Below, piece after piece: positions 38,749 through 47,826 of a stretch of 64,000 bases of DNA; positions within the stretch are counted from its first letter, which is position 1, and each line of letters begins with the position of its first letter. Source of the DNA: Deltaproteobacteria bacterium (GTDB taxonomy: Bacteria > Desulfobacterota > Desulfobacteria > Desulfobacterales > Desulfosarcinaceae); assembly GCA_021824175.1 (NCBI GenBank), contig JAKALP010000006.1, positions 124,001 to 188,000 of the forward strand, written 5' to 3'. Position numbers and translations under genes: made by a program. The notes below the pieces were generated by a model. The model saw only the letters and a program-made list of their open reading frames with translations, was not told the DNA's origin and ran no database searches.

Positions 38749-39972
38749 TTAGCTCCCGATGGCGGGGTGAGCGGGCCATTGGTGGCGCCACTTTACGAGG
38801 TAGCACACGGCCAGCCCGAAGGCGGCTCCGGGATAGAGAATGGCCAGATAATAGAGGTGCGCCAAGGGAAGAAAAGTTCTTAAGGGGCCGATGATAAAAC
38901 TGCCGAAGCTGGCGCCCACCATGCCGGCCGCGATCATGAGCGAGGCGGCCATGGCGGCCTGCTCGGCAAAGCGCTGGGTAAATAATCCGACGGTGATCGG
39001 GAAAAAGCCCGAACAGGCCGCGCCCGCGCAGGCAAAAAGCAATGCCCCGCTCAGCGGTCCGCGCACACCGGGCAAAAGGGCCAATACCACGATTATCAAT
39101 ATCGGCAGGCAAAGCCAGATCTTTTCCGCCTTGATGCGCAGCAGAAGGGTTGAAATCAACAGGCGGCTGCCGGCCAGGCTGGTCCAGAAGATGGACAGTG
39201 CCAGCGAAGCCCTCGCCGGGTCGACGTGGCGATCTTCATGTAAAAAAATAATGAGCCAGTTGGAGATGGTGCCTTCGGCCAAAGTATATAAGACGCCGAT
39301 GGCGCAGAAAAGAACGGCCGCTGATCGGAATCCCCTGGGCGCGGTCCCTGGCCCTTTGGTGGCGGCGCCTTTTTCATTGGCCGCCACGGCACCCTTTGGC
39401 GACTGGATCACGGCCAATCCAACAAGAAGTGAAAAGCCTAAAAAAATAAGAGACAGGGGATAAATCTGCCACTCGCCGGATTTAATCAGCGGGCCGGTGG
39501 CCAGCGGGCCGGCCGCCAAGCCAAAGGCAATCAAGGCGTGCAGGGCAGTAATGCCGGCTTCAGCCTTTTCCGGGAAAAGCACGGCTGGATAGGCGTTCAA
39601 CGGCCCGGCCCCCAGACCATAGCCCAGGCCCACCAGGGCCATGGCGGCCAGAATCCCAAAAAATGCGGCCGGCAATGGTACAAAAGCCACTATATCCGCC
39701 ATGAGCGCCATAGAAAGGACCATGGTGATCAGCGATAGCACCAGCAGATTTTTCGACCCCCAGCGCCGGGCCAAGGCACCGCCGACCAGCGAGCCGCCCA
39801 AGGTCGTGAAGATCTGGGGTAAAAAAAGCAGCCCGTATTGGGCATCGCTAAACCCCTTGACTTCTTTGAGCACGGGCGCCGAGGCCGCCAAAATGATCAG
39901 GACGAGACCCTGAAAAAAAGCGGTCGTATAAATCACGATAATTGCGGGCAGGGGATTGGTTCGGTTGGGCAT
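38749..39972 (-). CDS. MFS transporter
   Basis: 407 aa with twelve predicted membrane helices in two blocks of six, separated by a cytoplasmic loop near residues 190-215. The first half has the MFS motif A-like segment GGALARRWGSKNLLV after helix 2. The overall shape and length fit the sugar-permease-like (FucP/YfkF) branch, but no substrate residue can be named. It is flanked by hybrid kinase genes on the same strand with short gaps, and may be controlled with either. Confidence 0.85.
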   Translation of the reverse strand: MPNRTNPLPAIIVIYTTAFFQGLVLIILAASAPVLKEVKGFSDAQYGLLFLPQIFTTLGGSLVGGALARRWGSKNLLVLSLITMVLSMALMADIVAFVPLPAAFFGILAAMALVGLGYGLGAGPLNAYPAVLFPEKAEAGITALHALIAFGLAAGPLATGPLIKSGEWQIYPLSLIFLGFSLLVGLAVIQSPKGAVAANEKGAATKGPGTAPRGFRSAAVLFCAIGVLYTLAEGTISNWLIIFLHEDRHVDPARASLALSIFWTSLAGSRLLISTLLLRIKAEKIWLCLPILIIVVLALLPGVRGPLSGALLFACAGAACSGFFPITVGLFTQRFAEQAAMAASLMIAAGMVGASFGSFIIGPLRTFLPLAHLYYLAILYPGAAFGLAVCYLVKWRHQWPAHPAIGS

Positions 39973-40053
39973 GGATGGAATTCAGCGCTTTCTGCAAGCC
40001 ACTTTAAATTTTGAGAATGGCTTTTACTACACCTGGAGCTTGTCTTCCAGAGA

Positions 40054-42324
40054 TTATCCTTTTACTTCGTCCAGAACTTTGCGCACCATCTGAGCCAGTT
40101 CGGATTTCACAATGGGCTTCATCAAAATCCCCTTGATGCCAACGGTTGAAACCAGCTGGGGATTGAGCCTGTCGCTGAAGCCGGTGCAGATAATGATAGG
40201 AATGCCCGGCCGGATGGCGTCCAAAGCCTGGGCCAACTCATCGCCGGTCATGTGGGGCATGGTCATATCCGAAATCACCAAATCAAAGGCATGGGGGCCG
40301 CGCTTGAATGTCTCCAGAGCCGAAATACTGCTGGTGCACGCGGTAGTTCGGTATCCCAAGCGCTCCAGCATCCGTCTTTCAAGTTCTACAATGGGAGCTT
40401 CATCATCGACCATTAAAATCCGCTCGGAACCGGTGGGGTCTTTTATCAGCGGCGTTGACGCGGAAGTTTCGGCGATCTTCTCAATGAGCGGCAGGTAGAC
40501 ATGGAAGGCCGAGCCTTTGCCCAGCTCGCTGTATACTTTGATATCGCCGCGATGTTTCTGGACCAGACCGTACACCACGGCCAAGCCAAGACCGGTGCCT
40601 TTGCCTTTGGGCTTGGTAGTAAAATAAGGCGTGAAGAGTTTGGCCAACACGGCCGGCTCCATGCCGCAGCCCGTGTCCGCCACGCTCAGCATGGCGTAGC
40701 GGCCGGGAGCCAAAGCGTTGCCGGAAGATTCATCGTAACCGCGCACAATCTCTTTGAGCTCCACGGATATCCGGCCATGGGAGGCTTCCACGGCATGAAA
40801 GGCATTGGTGATCAGATTCATGGCCACCTGATGCAATTGGGTGGCATCGGCCATGATCACACCGCAATCGGCTTGAATGTGGTGAAGAATTTCGATGTCC
40901 GCCGGAATGGTGGAGCGGCACAATTTGAGGACTTCCTTTAAAATCTGCTGGAACCGCACCGGCACCATCTGAATCTCCGATTGACGGCTGAAAGCCAGGA
41001 TCTGTTTGACCAGTTCCTTGCCGCGCGTGCCGGCCTCTAAAATGCCTTTGACATATTCGTGTTCCGTGCTGCCCGGCGCCAGATCTTCCAACAGCAGGTC
41101 CGCAAAACCGACGATGGGGGCCAGAATATTGTTGAAGTCGTGGGCAATGCCGCCGGCCAGGTTGCCGATGGCTTCCATTTTTTGCACCTGCTGCAGATGC
41201 TCTTCGAGCTTTTTGCGTTCGGTGATGTCTTCAATGGTGGCCACCATGCCTTCAAAAATGCCGGCCGGGTCAACCAGGGGCGCCGCGTTAATGGAAAGCA
41301 AACGCCGCTGGCCGTCGGCCCATTGGATGGCATGTTGCACATCGAAAACCGGCTGAAGGGTCTGCCGGACCACAAAAAAGGGAAGCTGATCCTTTGGGTA
41401 CGGTCCGCCATTCAAGGCGGTAATCCTCCAATCGGGGTCATCATAGGTACGGCCGGCTTCGGTCGACAAGTGGATGCCCAAAATAGTTTCGGCCTGCATG
41501 TTGGCATAAACAATTTGGCCACGGGCATCGGCCCGCACGATGCCCGCCGGACTGGTCTCCATCACCCGTTCGATTAAATCGCGCTGGGCCTTTAGCTGCT
41601 CTTCCCAGGCCTGACGTTCAGCCATATCCTGCCGCAGCCGGCCCTGCATGGAATTAAGAGCGGCGGCCACCTGACCGATTTCATCGTGCCGGTCTTCGCG
41701 CTGGAGCTGCAAGTTGGTGCCCAGATGTTCCAAATCAATGCCTTGGGCAAAGGCCGCCATTTTAAAAAGATGCCGGCCCACGGTCCTTTGAAAAATCACC
41801 ATGACCACCACGGCGGAAACGATCATCAAAAGGCTGTACGTCAGGATTTGAAAGGCGAAATGTTTCCATAACATCAAATAGAATTCGGCCACATTGGTAT
41901 AAACGGTGAGCGTGCCGAGAGGTGTTTTCTCTCCGTTGGGCGCTTTATACGCCAGATCAAACTTACGCCCGTCGCCACTGATGGTTTCACCATCTGTTTG
42001 GGAAATTCTAAATCCGCCGGCGCTGGTCTCTTCAACCACCTCGCAGGACACGATGCCCGGGAGCCTGACCATTCCCATTAGCAGTAATTCAACCTGCGCC
42101 TTGTCCACTGTGAACAAACTGGTTTCAAGGGCCGGCAGATAGCTGTCGTGAATCAATTGCAGGTTCTCTTCGACCCGCCGAAGCCCTTCGTGATAGGCCA
42201 GCCAGAATTCCAAGGCCGTGGAGAGCAGCAAGGCTGCCAAGCTGCAACCCAGGACCAGCAGAAAAAACCGGCGCGACAATTGCCGGTTTCCTCCAAAAAG
42301 AGTACTGACTAGAGAGCTTCCCAC
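40054..42324 (-). CDS. hybrid sensor histidine kinase paired with a periplasmic binding protein
   Basis: 756 aa. Helix 1 about 18-38, a periplasmic domain of about 120 residues (EENLQLIHDSYLPALETSLFTVDK... LGTLTVYTNVAEFY), helix 2 about 155-180, HAMP, PAS (about 245-370), HisKA with His395 in GGIAHDFNN, ATPase with GKGTGLGLAVVYG, receiver with Asp686 (LVISDMTMPH). The start is GTG (42322-42324) with AAGGAG ten bases upstream. It begins 11 bp after the gene for a solute-binding protein on the same strand. That coupling suggests the binding protein presents its ligand to this sensor. Confidence 0.88.
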   Translation of the reverse strand: MGSSLVSTLFGGNRQLSRRFFLLVLGCSLAALLLSTALEFWLAYHEGLRRVEENLQLIHDSYLPALETSLFTVDKAQVELLLMGMVRLPGIVSCEVVEETSAGGFRISQTDGETISGDGRKFDLAYKAPNGEKTPLGTLTVYTNVAEFYLMLWKHFAFQILTYSLLMIVSAVVVMVIFQRTVGRHLFKMAAFAQGIDLEHLGTNLQLQREDRHDEIGQVAAALNSMQGRLRQDMAERQAWEEQLKAQRDLIERVMETSPAGIVRADARGQIVYANMQAETILGIHLSTEAGRTYDDPDWRITALNGGPYPKDQLPFFVVRQTLQPVFDVQHAIQWADGQRRLLSINAAPLVDPAGIFEGMVATIEDITERKKLEEHLQQVQKMEAIGNLAGGIAHDFNNILAPIVGFADLLLEDLAPGSTEHEYVKGILEAGTRGKELVKQILAFSRQSEIQMVPVRFQQILKEVLKLCRSTIPADIEILHHIQADCGVIMADATQLHQVAMNLITNAFHAVEASHGRISVELKEIVRGYDESSGNALAPGRYAMLSVADTGCGMEPAVLAKLFTPYFTTKPKGKGTGLGLAVVYGLVQKHRGDIKVYSELGKGSAFHVYLPLIEKIAETSASTPLIKDPTGSERILMVDDEAPIVELERRMLERLGYRTTACTSSISALETFKRGPHAFDLVISDMTMPHMTGDELAQALDAIRPGIPIIICTGFSDRLNPQLVSTVGIKGILMKPIVKSELAQMVRKVLDEVKG

Positions 42325-42335
42325 GGTGGCGCTCC

Positions 42336-43181
42336 TTAGGGGGTCGGTAAAGGTGTGGCTTGAGCGGATTTGGCCTGCGCCTCCAATCGCGCCCAGGTGC
42401 CGTCGGCTTTCATGGCTTTGAGAGCGGCTGCCAATGGGGCCACAAGGTCACGGTGCTTTTGATTCAAATAGGGGTATGTTGGCGTTTTTTCCAGAATACC
42501 GGCCTGGAAGATCCCCGCATCCTTGAACCGTGATTGTTTCAAAATACTCTCCACGATCGGGGCGACCGCCACCAGAACATCTATGCGTCCATGCTGGAGC
42601 ATGGTCAACCCTTGATCAATATCCGTCATCGCAAACAGAAGTTGTGGAGTCACGTGACCTTGCAGAGCCGTTTCCGCCAACTTGTAGCCGCGTGGACAAC
42701 CGACCCGCAATTTGCCGCGGCCCAGCGCTTCCCAACCGGAAAAATGCAGGCGGCGGTCTGTGCTAAAAGCGGCCCAAGGGATTTGGCTCACCGGCTCAGG
42801 AACCTGAATCATGTTTGGATATTGAGCTGCCAGGGCGTTATCAAACTCTATTCGGGCTACTTCGCCATCCATGCGGCCGGCATCGACTTCCAGCAGCGCC
42901 CTTTCCAGGGGCAGTGCATACAATTCGAAACCATATCCCAGCCGAGCAAAGGCTTCGGAATAAACCAGCTCGGCCAGCCGGTACAGATAGGTGCCGGGTG
43001 GAGAGCCACCAAATACAAATCGAATCACCTGCTTGTTTGGCGGTGTGGTGAGTGCTGGCGAGATGGGCGTCTCCGGGGTTTGAGCATGGGCCAGAGTAAA
43101 CAGCAGGAGGGCCATGAGAAGAAGGCACGAAACGATGCGCCGGATGTTATCCTTATCCTTCGAATATGGTGGCTTGAACAT
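42336..43181 (-). CDS. periplasmic solute-binding protein (amino-acid-type fold)
   Basis: 281 aa with a signal peptide (about residues 15-35, ending AHA-Q). The mature part looks like a family-3 solute-binding protein: IRFVFGGSPPGTYLYRLAELVYSEAFARLGY, the mid segment DGEVARIEFDN and GKLRVGCPRGYKLAE, then the C-terminal lobe with LNQKHRDLVAPLAAALKAMKADG. Start ATG 43179-43181 follows GGGAGGCAAGAC; an upstream in-frame ATG adds 11 non-signal residues. No ABC permease or ATPase gene is adjacent, so its probable job is sensing for the kinase encoded immediately downstream. Confidence 0.82.
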   Translation of the reverse strand: MFKPPYSKDKDNIRRIVSCLLLMALLLFTLAHAQTPETPISPALTTPPNKQVIRFVFGGSPPGTYLYRLAELVYSEAFARLGYGFELYALPLERALLEVDAGRMDGEVARIEFDNALAAQYPNMIQVPEPVSQIPWAAFSTDRRLHFSGWEALGRGKLRVGCPRGYKLAETALQGHVTPQLLFAMTDIDQGLTMLQHGRIDVLVAVAPIVESILKQSRFKDAGIFQAGILEKTPTYPYLNQKHRDLVAPLAAALKAMKADGTWARLEAQAKSAQATPLPTP

Positions 43182-43552
43182 GTCTTGCCTCCCTGAAAAA
43201 TGGATACATCCCATAGCGTCCTAAAACCCAAGAATACCAGGGTCAAAGTCTGCCGACTGAACCGCGTTTGAACAGTGAATTAAAGGAGAGTCAATCCCAC
43301 GAGCTGGAAGAGGGGAGCCAAGATTGCTTCGGTTTCGATTTTATACGATCCCTGGAGAAATTGCCACCGCTGTCTTATCGGTGGGTGTGAATCACCACTG
43401 TTGTATGAAGCATGAGGTCTCTCCCTTATCGTACTCGTACTCGAATGATTTAAAAAGTTTTTCGAGTACGCGTACGAGTACGCGTACGAGTACGACCTCG
43501 CCAAAGCGGATATCGTACAACACTCCTGACTTACACTCCTTATCGATTGCAA
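43182..43552. other. spacer between the binding-protein gene and the next kinase, holding hairpin C
   Basis: 371 bp without a credible gene. It should contain the promoter for the binding-protein/kinase unit on the minus strand, but no confident promoter was found. The hexamer hairpin lies at 43429-43495. Frames here translate as Tyr-Ser or Arg-Thr alternation and are rejected as genes. Confidence 0.5.
43429..43495. repeat. hexamer-built hairpin repeat, copy C
   Basis: Left arm TCGTACTCGTACTCGAA (43429-43445), loop 43446-43460 (TGATTTAAAAAGTTT), and a longer right arm of five TACGAG/TACGCG units (43461-43495). The left arm has fewer units than the right, showing unit-number differences between arms and between copies. 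The loop aligns with that of copy B. Confidence 0.85.
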
Positions 43553-45511
43553 TCACCCCAGAACTTCCCGCACCTTCTTGGACAGATCATTGATATTGTA
43601 GGGTTTCTGAATGAATCCCACCCGGCCGTGCTCCAGGATGCTGCTGGCTTCGCCTGATAAGCTGTAGCCGCTGGAGAGCAGTACTTTGATTCCGGGATTG
43701 ATTTGATTGAGTTGATCGTAAGTCTTGCGGCCGTTAAGCCCCGGCATGATGAGATCGAGGATCACCAGATTCACCTTGGATTGGTCCCGGGCATAGAGGT
43801 CAATGGCCTGCTCGCCGCTGCGGGCCAGGATCACGGTGTAACCCAAACTCTCCAGGATCTCCGAGGCCACATCCAGAATGATGTCCTCGTCATCCACCAG
43901 CAAAATGGTTTCCGTGCCGGTCTGCATCTGACCAGGCTCATGAAGTTCTTCTTGAATCACCGCCTCATCGGAAGAAGGCAGATAGAAAGACATGGTGGTG
44001 CCGCGGCCCACCTGGCTCTGGACCTCGAAGAATCCGCCATGGTTCTGAATAATACCATAGGCCGAGGCCAGCCCCATGCCCGTGCCGCGCCCCATCTCCT
44101 TGGTGGTAAAGAAAGGATCGAAGATCTTCTGCATGATCTTCTCATCCATGCCGATGCCCTGGTCAATGATGCTGGCTTTTACATACCGGCCGGGTTTGGC
44201 ATCCCGGCTCTTGAGTTTGCGCTCGTCGATGGTGACGTTCTGGGTGATGATTTTCAGCGCTCCGCCGCCGGGCATGGCCTGCCAGGCATTCATATAGAGA
44301 TTGAGCAACACCTGTTCGATCTGGCCCCGATCCACCTTCACCACCCACAGCTTGCTGTCCAGATCGAGCTTAATGGAGATCTCTTTGTTGGTTCGGCCGA
44401 AGAGCCGGGAGGAATCGGTAATGAGGGCGTTCAAATTGGTGGCGTTGACCTGGTATTTGCCGCCCCGGGCAAACCCGAGCAACTGCTTGGTCAGCTCAGA
44501 ACCCCGGATCACATACTGTTCAGTGTTCTTGAGCTTTTCATAAAAGGGGTGATCCGCGTTGGACTTTAACAGCATCAAGGAGGTGTTGCCCTGGATTCCC
44601 ATGAGCAAGTTGTTGAAATCGTGGGCGATACCGCCGGCCAGGCGGCCGAGGGCCTCCATTTTCTGAGCCTCCTGGAATTTGGACTCCAGTTCGGCCCGGC
44701 CCTTTTCCGCCCGCTTACGTTCTTCAATCTCTTCGCTAAGCTCCTTGTTTTTTTCCAGCAACTGGGCCGTGCGCTTGGCCACGATCTTCTCCAGGCGCCG
44801 GTTGACCGATTTGACCTTTTCCTGTTCCTGATCCAGCATGAAGGCCAGCACAAAATCCCGGCGGGTGTAATACTCAATGAAATAACAGGAAAACATGCCC
44901 ACCAAATTGGAACTGATGAAGAAAAAGTTGTTGCTCAGCAAGACCGGCATGGGGCTTTGAATGAGGGCGGTGACCACGATTTCATAGAGCGCCACCAGAA
45001 TCCAGCCGGCGGTGGTGGCCCATATAAATCGCACCCGGGTAAAGGTGTAGCCCCAGATGAGCACCAGAATCAGACCAGCATAATAGGTCTGGTTCACCGG
45101 CGCGGGCAAAATGGCGATCATGTAGAGAATGCCCGATCCGGCCACGATCATGGTGGCGGCCATGGTGGGCTGGAAATAGGCCTTGAACGACGGCAGATAG
45201 GAGAACAGGATCACTCCCAACATGAACGGGCAGACCACCGCAAAGCGAATCAGCCACAGGGTATGCGTCATCTCCGGAATCAGGTTGGCGTCCAAAATCC
45301 CGAAGAAGCCGTACATCACGATGCCCGCCAACAGCGAAACCCGCATGGTTTTCAGGGAATTGGCATAATAGGTTTCGCGGAAGGCCTTTTCCAGGCTGCG
45401 GGGGAAGTTAAGGGTCAGTGGATTGATATCCACCTGATTGACCCCCTGTGACGACGGGGGCATGATGAAATCTTTGTTCGGCTCCATCCCCGAGTTCCTC
45501 AATAAAATCAT
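43553..45511 (-). CDS. hybrid sensor histidine kinase with multi-helix membrane input and receiver
   Basis: 652 aa. A hydrophobic N-terminal region of about six helices (about 45-225) forms a MASE-like input, then a coiled coil (about 228-285), HisKA with His297 in GGIAHDFNN, ATPase with GRGTGMGLASAYG, and a C-terminal receiver with Asp586 (LVILDLIMPG). No PAS domain. The ATPase-receiver half is close in sequence to that of the kinase at 31636-34899 (shared [25 protein letters not shown]), so the two probably arose by duplication of the core with exchange of input domains. Confidence 0.88.
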   Translation of the reverse strand: MILLRNSGMEPNKDFIMPPSSQGVNQVDINPLTLNFPRSLEKAFRETYYANSLKTMRVSLLAGIVMYGFFGILDANLIPEMTHTLWLIRFAVVCPFMLGVILFSYLPSFKAYFQPTMAATMIVAGSGILYMIAILPAPVNQTYYAGLILVLIWGYTFTRVRFIWATTAGWILVALYEIVVTALIQSPMPVLLSNNFFFISSNLVGMFSCYFIEYYTRRDFVLAFMLDQEQEKVKSVNRRLEKIVAKRTAQLLEKNKELSEEIEERKRAEKGRAELESKFQEAQKMEALGRLAGGIAHDFNNLLMGIQGNTSLMLLKSNADHPFYEKLKNTEQYVIRGSELTKQLLGFARGGKYQVNATNLNALITDSSRLFGRTNKEISIKLDLDSKLWVVKVDRGQIEQVLLNLYMNAWQAMPGGGALKIITQNVTIDERKLKSRDAKPGRYVKASIIDQGIGMDEKIMQKIFDPFFTTKEMGRGTGMGLASAYGIIQNHGGFFEVQSQVGRGTTMSFYLPSSDEAVIQEELHEPGQMQTGTETILLVDDEDIILDVASEILESLGYTVILARSGEQAIDLYARDQSKVNLVILDLIMPGLNGRKTYDQLNQINPGIKVLLSSGYSLSGEASSILEHGRVGFIQKPYNINDLSKKVREVLG

Positions 45512-45555
45512 TTTACCTCTAGTCTATCGGCGAATGAAAGGATTTCTTGAGGGAA

Positions 45556-45801
45556 CTAAGATAGAGAACTTCGGACATCCTTTAACATGAGAAAGAGATG
45601 GAAGGGATCGGTTGGGGCAGGAATAGAGTCAAAATACGGATAAAACGCTTTGGCTTGATCATCTTTGGCATGGACCACAATGCAACGAATGCCTGCGATA
45701 TCAGCTGCTTGGAGGGTGCGCAACACGGCATCTTTCAACAACGCCTTGCCGATGCCCTGTCCTTGCCAGCGGTGATCCACGGCCAACCGCGCCAGACATT
45801 G
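45556..45801 (-). pseudogene. GNAT N-acetyltransferase, C-terminal remnant
   Basis: The frame reads CLARLAVDHRWQGQGIGKALL and continues to a plausible GNAT C-terminus (about 80 residues). GNAT proteins of this toxin-like type are about 150-170 aa; the N-terminal half is missing. The frame is closed by a stop (45802-45804) just before the ARLAV strand. The motif QGQGIGKALL is the acetyl-CoA binding loop. Directly upstream is a strong terminator, not the lost half, so this is a deletion remnant. A TTG at 45786 could start a 76-aa peptide, but it would lack the catalytic fold. Confidence 0.75.
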
Positions 45802-45808
45802 TCAAGAC

Positions 45809-45841
45809 AAAGGCCCGCCGGAACTCCGGCGGGCCTTTGGG
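45809..45841. terminator. bidirectional terminator between dsrP and the GNAT remnant
   Basis: Perfect 13-bp stem AAAGGCCCGCCGG (45809-45821) / CCGGCGGGCCTTT (45826-45838) with an AACT loop and T-runs on both strands. It probably ends the dsrMKJOP transcript on the minus strand. Confidence 0.88.
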
Positions 45842-45869
45842 TGTAAATGCATTGTCTAATCTAATGGAA

Positions 45870-47027
45870 CTAAGCGCGCACCTCTTCTTTGACGCCGACC
45901 ACCATCTTGTAAAGGATGGTCAGCACCAGGGCGCCCATGGCGTAGATGCCCAAAGTGATGCAGATCTCTTTCAAGGTGGGCACGTACTCGTTGACCTCAT
46001 GCAAGGGATTGGGCACAAAACCGCCGGCGATCATGCCCAGGGCCTTGTCGATCCAGGTGCCGGCGATGATTACGGCGCAGCCCACGGCCAGGGTGGTTTC
46101 GTTCTTGCGGGTGGCCGGGTTGACGGTCAGGATGATACCGATGACCATCAAGGACATGGAGGCCCACATCCAGGGCACCATGATGCCGTGGCCGTGCAGA
46201 CCGGCGAACAGATATTTGATGTGATCCATGTGTTCGGGGATCTTGCTGTAAAAGGCCACGAAGATCTCGCACAGGAAAAAGAAGACATTGATGCAAATGG
46301 CGTAGGCCACGGTTTTGCCCAGGCTCTGGATCTGCTCCTTGCCCGGATCAAAATGGGTCACCTTGCGCACGAAGAGGCACAGCAGCACCAGCAGGGCCGG
46401 GCCGGCGGCAAAGGCCGAACTCAAGAAACGCGGGGCTAAAATAGCGGTCAGCCAGAAGCCGCGGCCGGGCAGACCGCAGTACAGGTAAGCCGTGACCGTG
46501 TGAATGCTGACGGCAAAGGGGATGGAGATGTAGATAATGGGTTTGAGCCAGTGGGCGTAATGCACGCCGTTGCGCTCGGCCTGCAGCACGTTCCAGCCCA
46601 CGATGAGGTTGATGAACAGGTAGCCGTTGAGCACGGTGGCATCATAGAGCAATACGCTGTTAAAGGTCGGGTAGAGAAACACATTGGCCACGCGCATGGG
46701 TTGCCCCATATCCACCACGATGAGCAGCATGCACATGATCAAGGCGGCGATGGCCAGGAATTCACCCATGATGGTGATGCGGCCGTAGGCCTTGTAGTCA
46801 TGCAGGTAGTATGGAAGTACTACCATCACGCCTCCGGCCGCCACGCCCACCAGATAAGTGAAGTTGGCGATGTAAAAGCCCCAGGAGACATCCCGGCTCA
46901 TGCCGGTGATGCCCAGGCCCACGGTTAATTGGTTTAGGTAAAGGAGAAAGCCCGCGCCGATAACGGCCAGCAGGGCCACAATCCATATCCAATAGCTTTT
47001 GCTTCCTTTAATGGCTAATTCAAGCAT
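45870..47027 (-). CDS. dsrP: DsrP, NrfD-like integral membrane subunit
   Basis: Membrane subunit of the DsrMKJOP complex, which couples the menaquinone pool to cytoplasmic thiol/disulfide (DsrC) chemistry in dissimilatory sulfur metabolism. 385 aa, about ten helices, NrfD/PsrC family (GFYIANFTYLVGVAAGGVMVVLP near the N-terminus; PRFLSSAFAAGPALL). It likely binds quinone and passes electrons to DsrO. ATG 47025-47027 has GAGGTGGG upstream and gives MLELAIKGSKSYW, preferred to the longer frame overlapping dsrO. Last gene of the operon, followed by a terminator. Confidence 0.95.
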   Translation of the reverse strand: MLELAIKGSKSYWIWIVALLAVIGAGFLLYLNQLTVGLGITGMSRDVSWGFYIANFTYLVGVAAGGVMVVLPYYLHDYKAYGRITIMGEFLAIAALIMCMLLIVVDMGQPMRVANVFLYPTFNSVLLYDATVLNGYLFINLIVGWNVLQAERNGVHYAHWLKPIIYISIPFAVSIHTVTAYLYCGLPGRGFWLTAILAPRFLSSAFAAGPALLVLLCLFVRKVTHFDPGKEQIQSLGKTVAYAICINVFFFLCEIFVAFYSKIPEHMDHIKYLFAGLHGHGIMVPWMWASMSLMVIGIILTVNPATRKNETTLAVGCAVIIAGTWIDKALGMIAGGFVPNPLHEVNEYVPTLKEICITLGIYAMGALVLTILYKMVVGVKEEVRA

Positions 47028-47034
47028 ACCCACC

Positions 47035-47826
47035 TCACACGATGTAGTAGACACACGGCTCGGTGCCTAAGTTCTGTTTGCGGCGAATGGTGAAGTTTTC
47101 GCGCAGCAAATGCCTGACTTCCGAATTGGGGTCCGACAGGTCGCCGAAAGCGATGGCGCCGTTGGAGACCTCCACGCAGGCCGGCTTCTGGCCCACGGCC
47201 AGCCGCTCCGCACAGAAGTTGCACTTTTCCACCACACCCATCATGCGGGTGGGGTATTTGGGATTCATCTCTTTCTCATTGAGGCCCGTGCGCGGGTCGA
47301 CAAAATTGAAGCTGCGCGAGCCGTAAGGGCAGGCCGCCATACAAAAGCGGCAGCCGATGCAGCGGTGCATGTCCATCATCACGATGCCGTCGTTTTCACG
47401 CTTGAAGGTGGCTTTGGTGGGGCAGGCCCGCACGCAGGGCGGATTTTCGCAATGGTTGCACAGCACCAGGTAGGGGCGCGATTCGGCGGCCTCGCTGATA
47501 AAGCGGTTGGGAATATCGGGAAACGCATTGTGGAAGTGGGTCTCCCAAATCCATTTGATGACGTGTCGCTTGTCGGAGAAGTGGGGCACATTATGAGTCT
47601 TGTGACACACTTCGATCATGGGTTCCAGGTCTTCGGGTTTATTAAAGCGGCGGGTGTCGATCACCATGGCCCACTGTTTGGCCGTCAGGGCATTGGGGCC
47701 TGGGCTGAACTCTACCTGCGGCCCGGTTTGCGCGGCCGGGGCAATGGCCTTGATCGCCGGCTGAGCGCCAAGCCCCAAAGCGGCAATGCCCGCCAACTTG
47801 ATGAAGCGTCTGCGGCTGCTTTTCAT
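47035..47826 (-). CDS. dsrO: DsrO, periplasmic ferredoxin-like subunit
   Basis: Periplasmic electron-transfer subunit of DsrMKJOP. 263 aa. It begins MKSSRRRFIKLAG, a twin-arginine signal, as expected for export with its clusters. [4Fe-4S] motifs: CNHCENPPCVRACPTKATF, CIGCRFCMAACPYGS, and CNFCAERLAVGQKPACVE. Its ATG overlaps the dsrJ stop (ATGA), with AAGGAG inside the dsrJ end. It links DsrJ heme and DsrP in the usual model. Confidence 0.95.
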   Translation of the reverse strand: MKSSRRRFIKLAGIAALGLGAQPAIKAIAPAAQTGPQVEFSPGPNALTAKQWAMVIDTRRFNKPEDLEPMIEVCHKTHNVPHFSDKRHVIKWIWETHFHNAFPDIPNRFISEAAESRPYLVLCNHCENPPCVRACPTKATFKRENDGIVMMDMHRCIGCRFCMAACPYGSRSFNFVDPRTGLNEKEMNPKYPTRMMGVVEKCNFCAERLAVGQKPACVEVSNGAIAFGDLSDPNSEVRHLLRENFTIRRKQNLGTEPCVYYIV

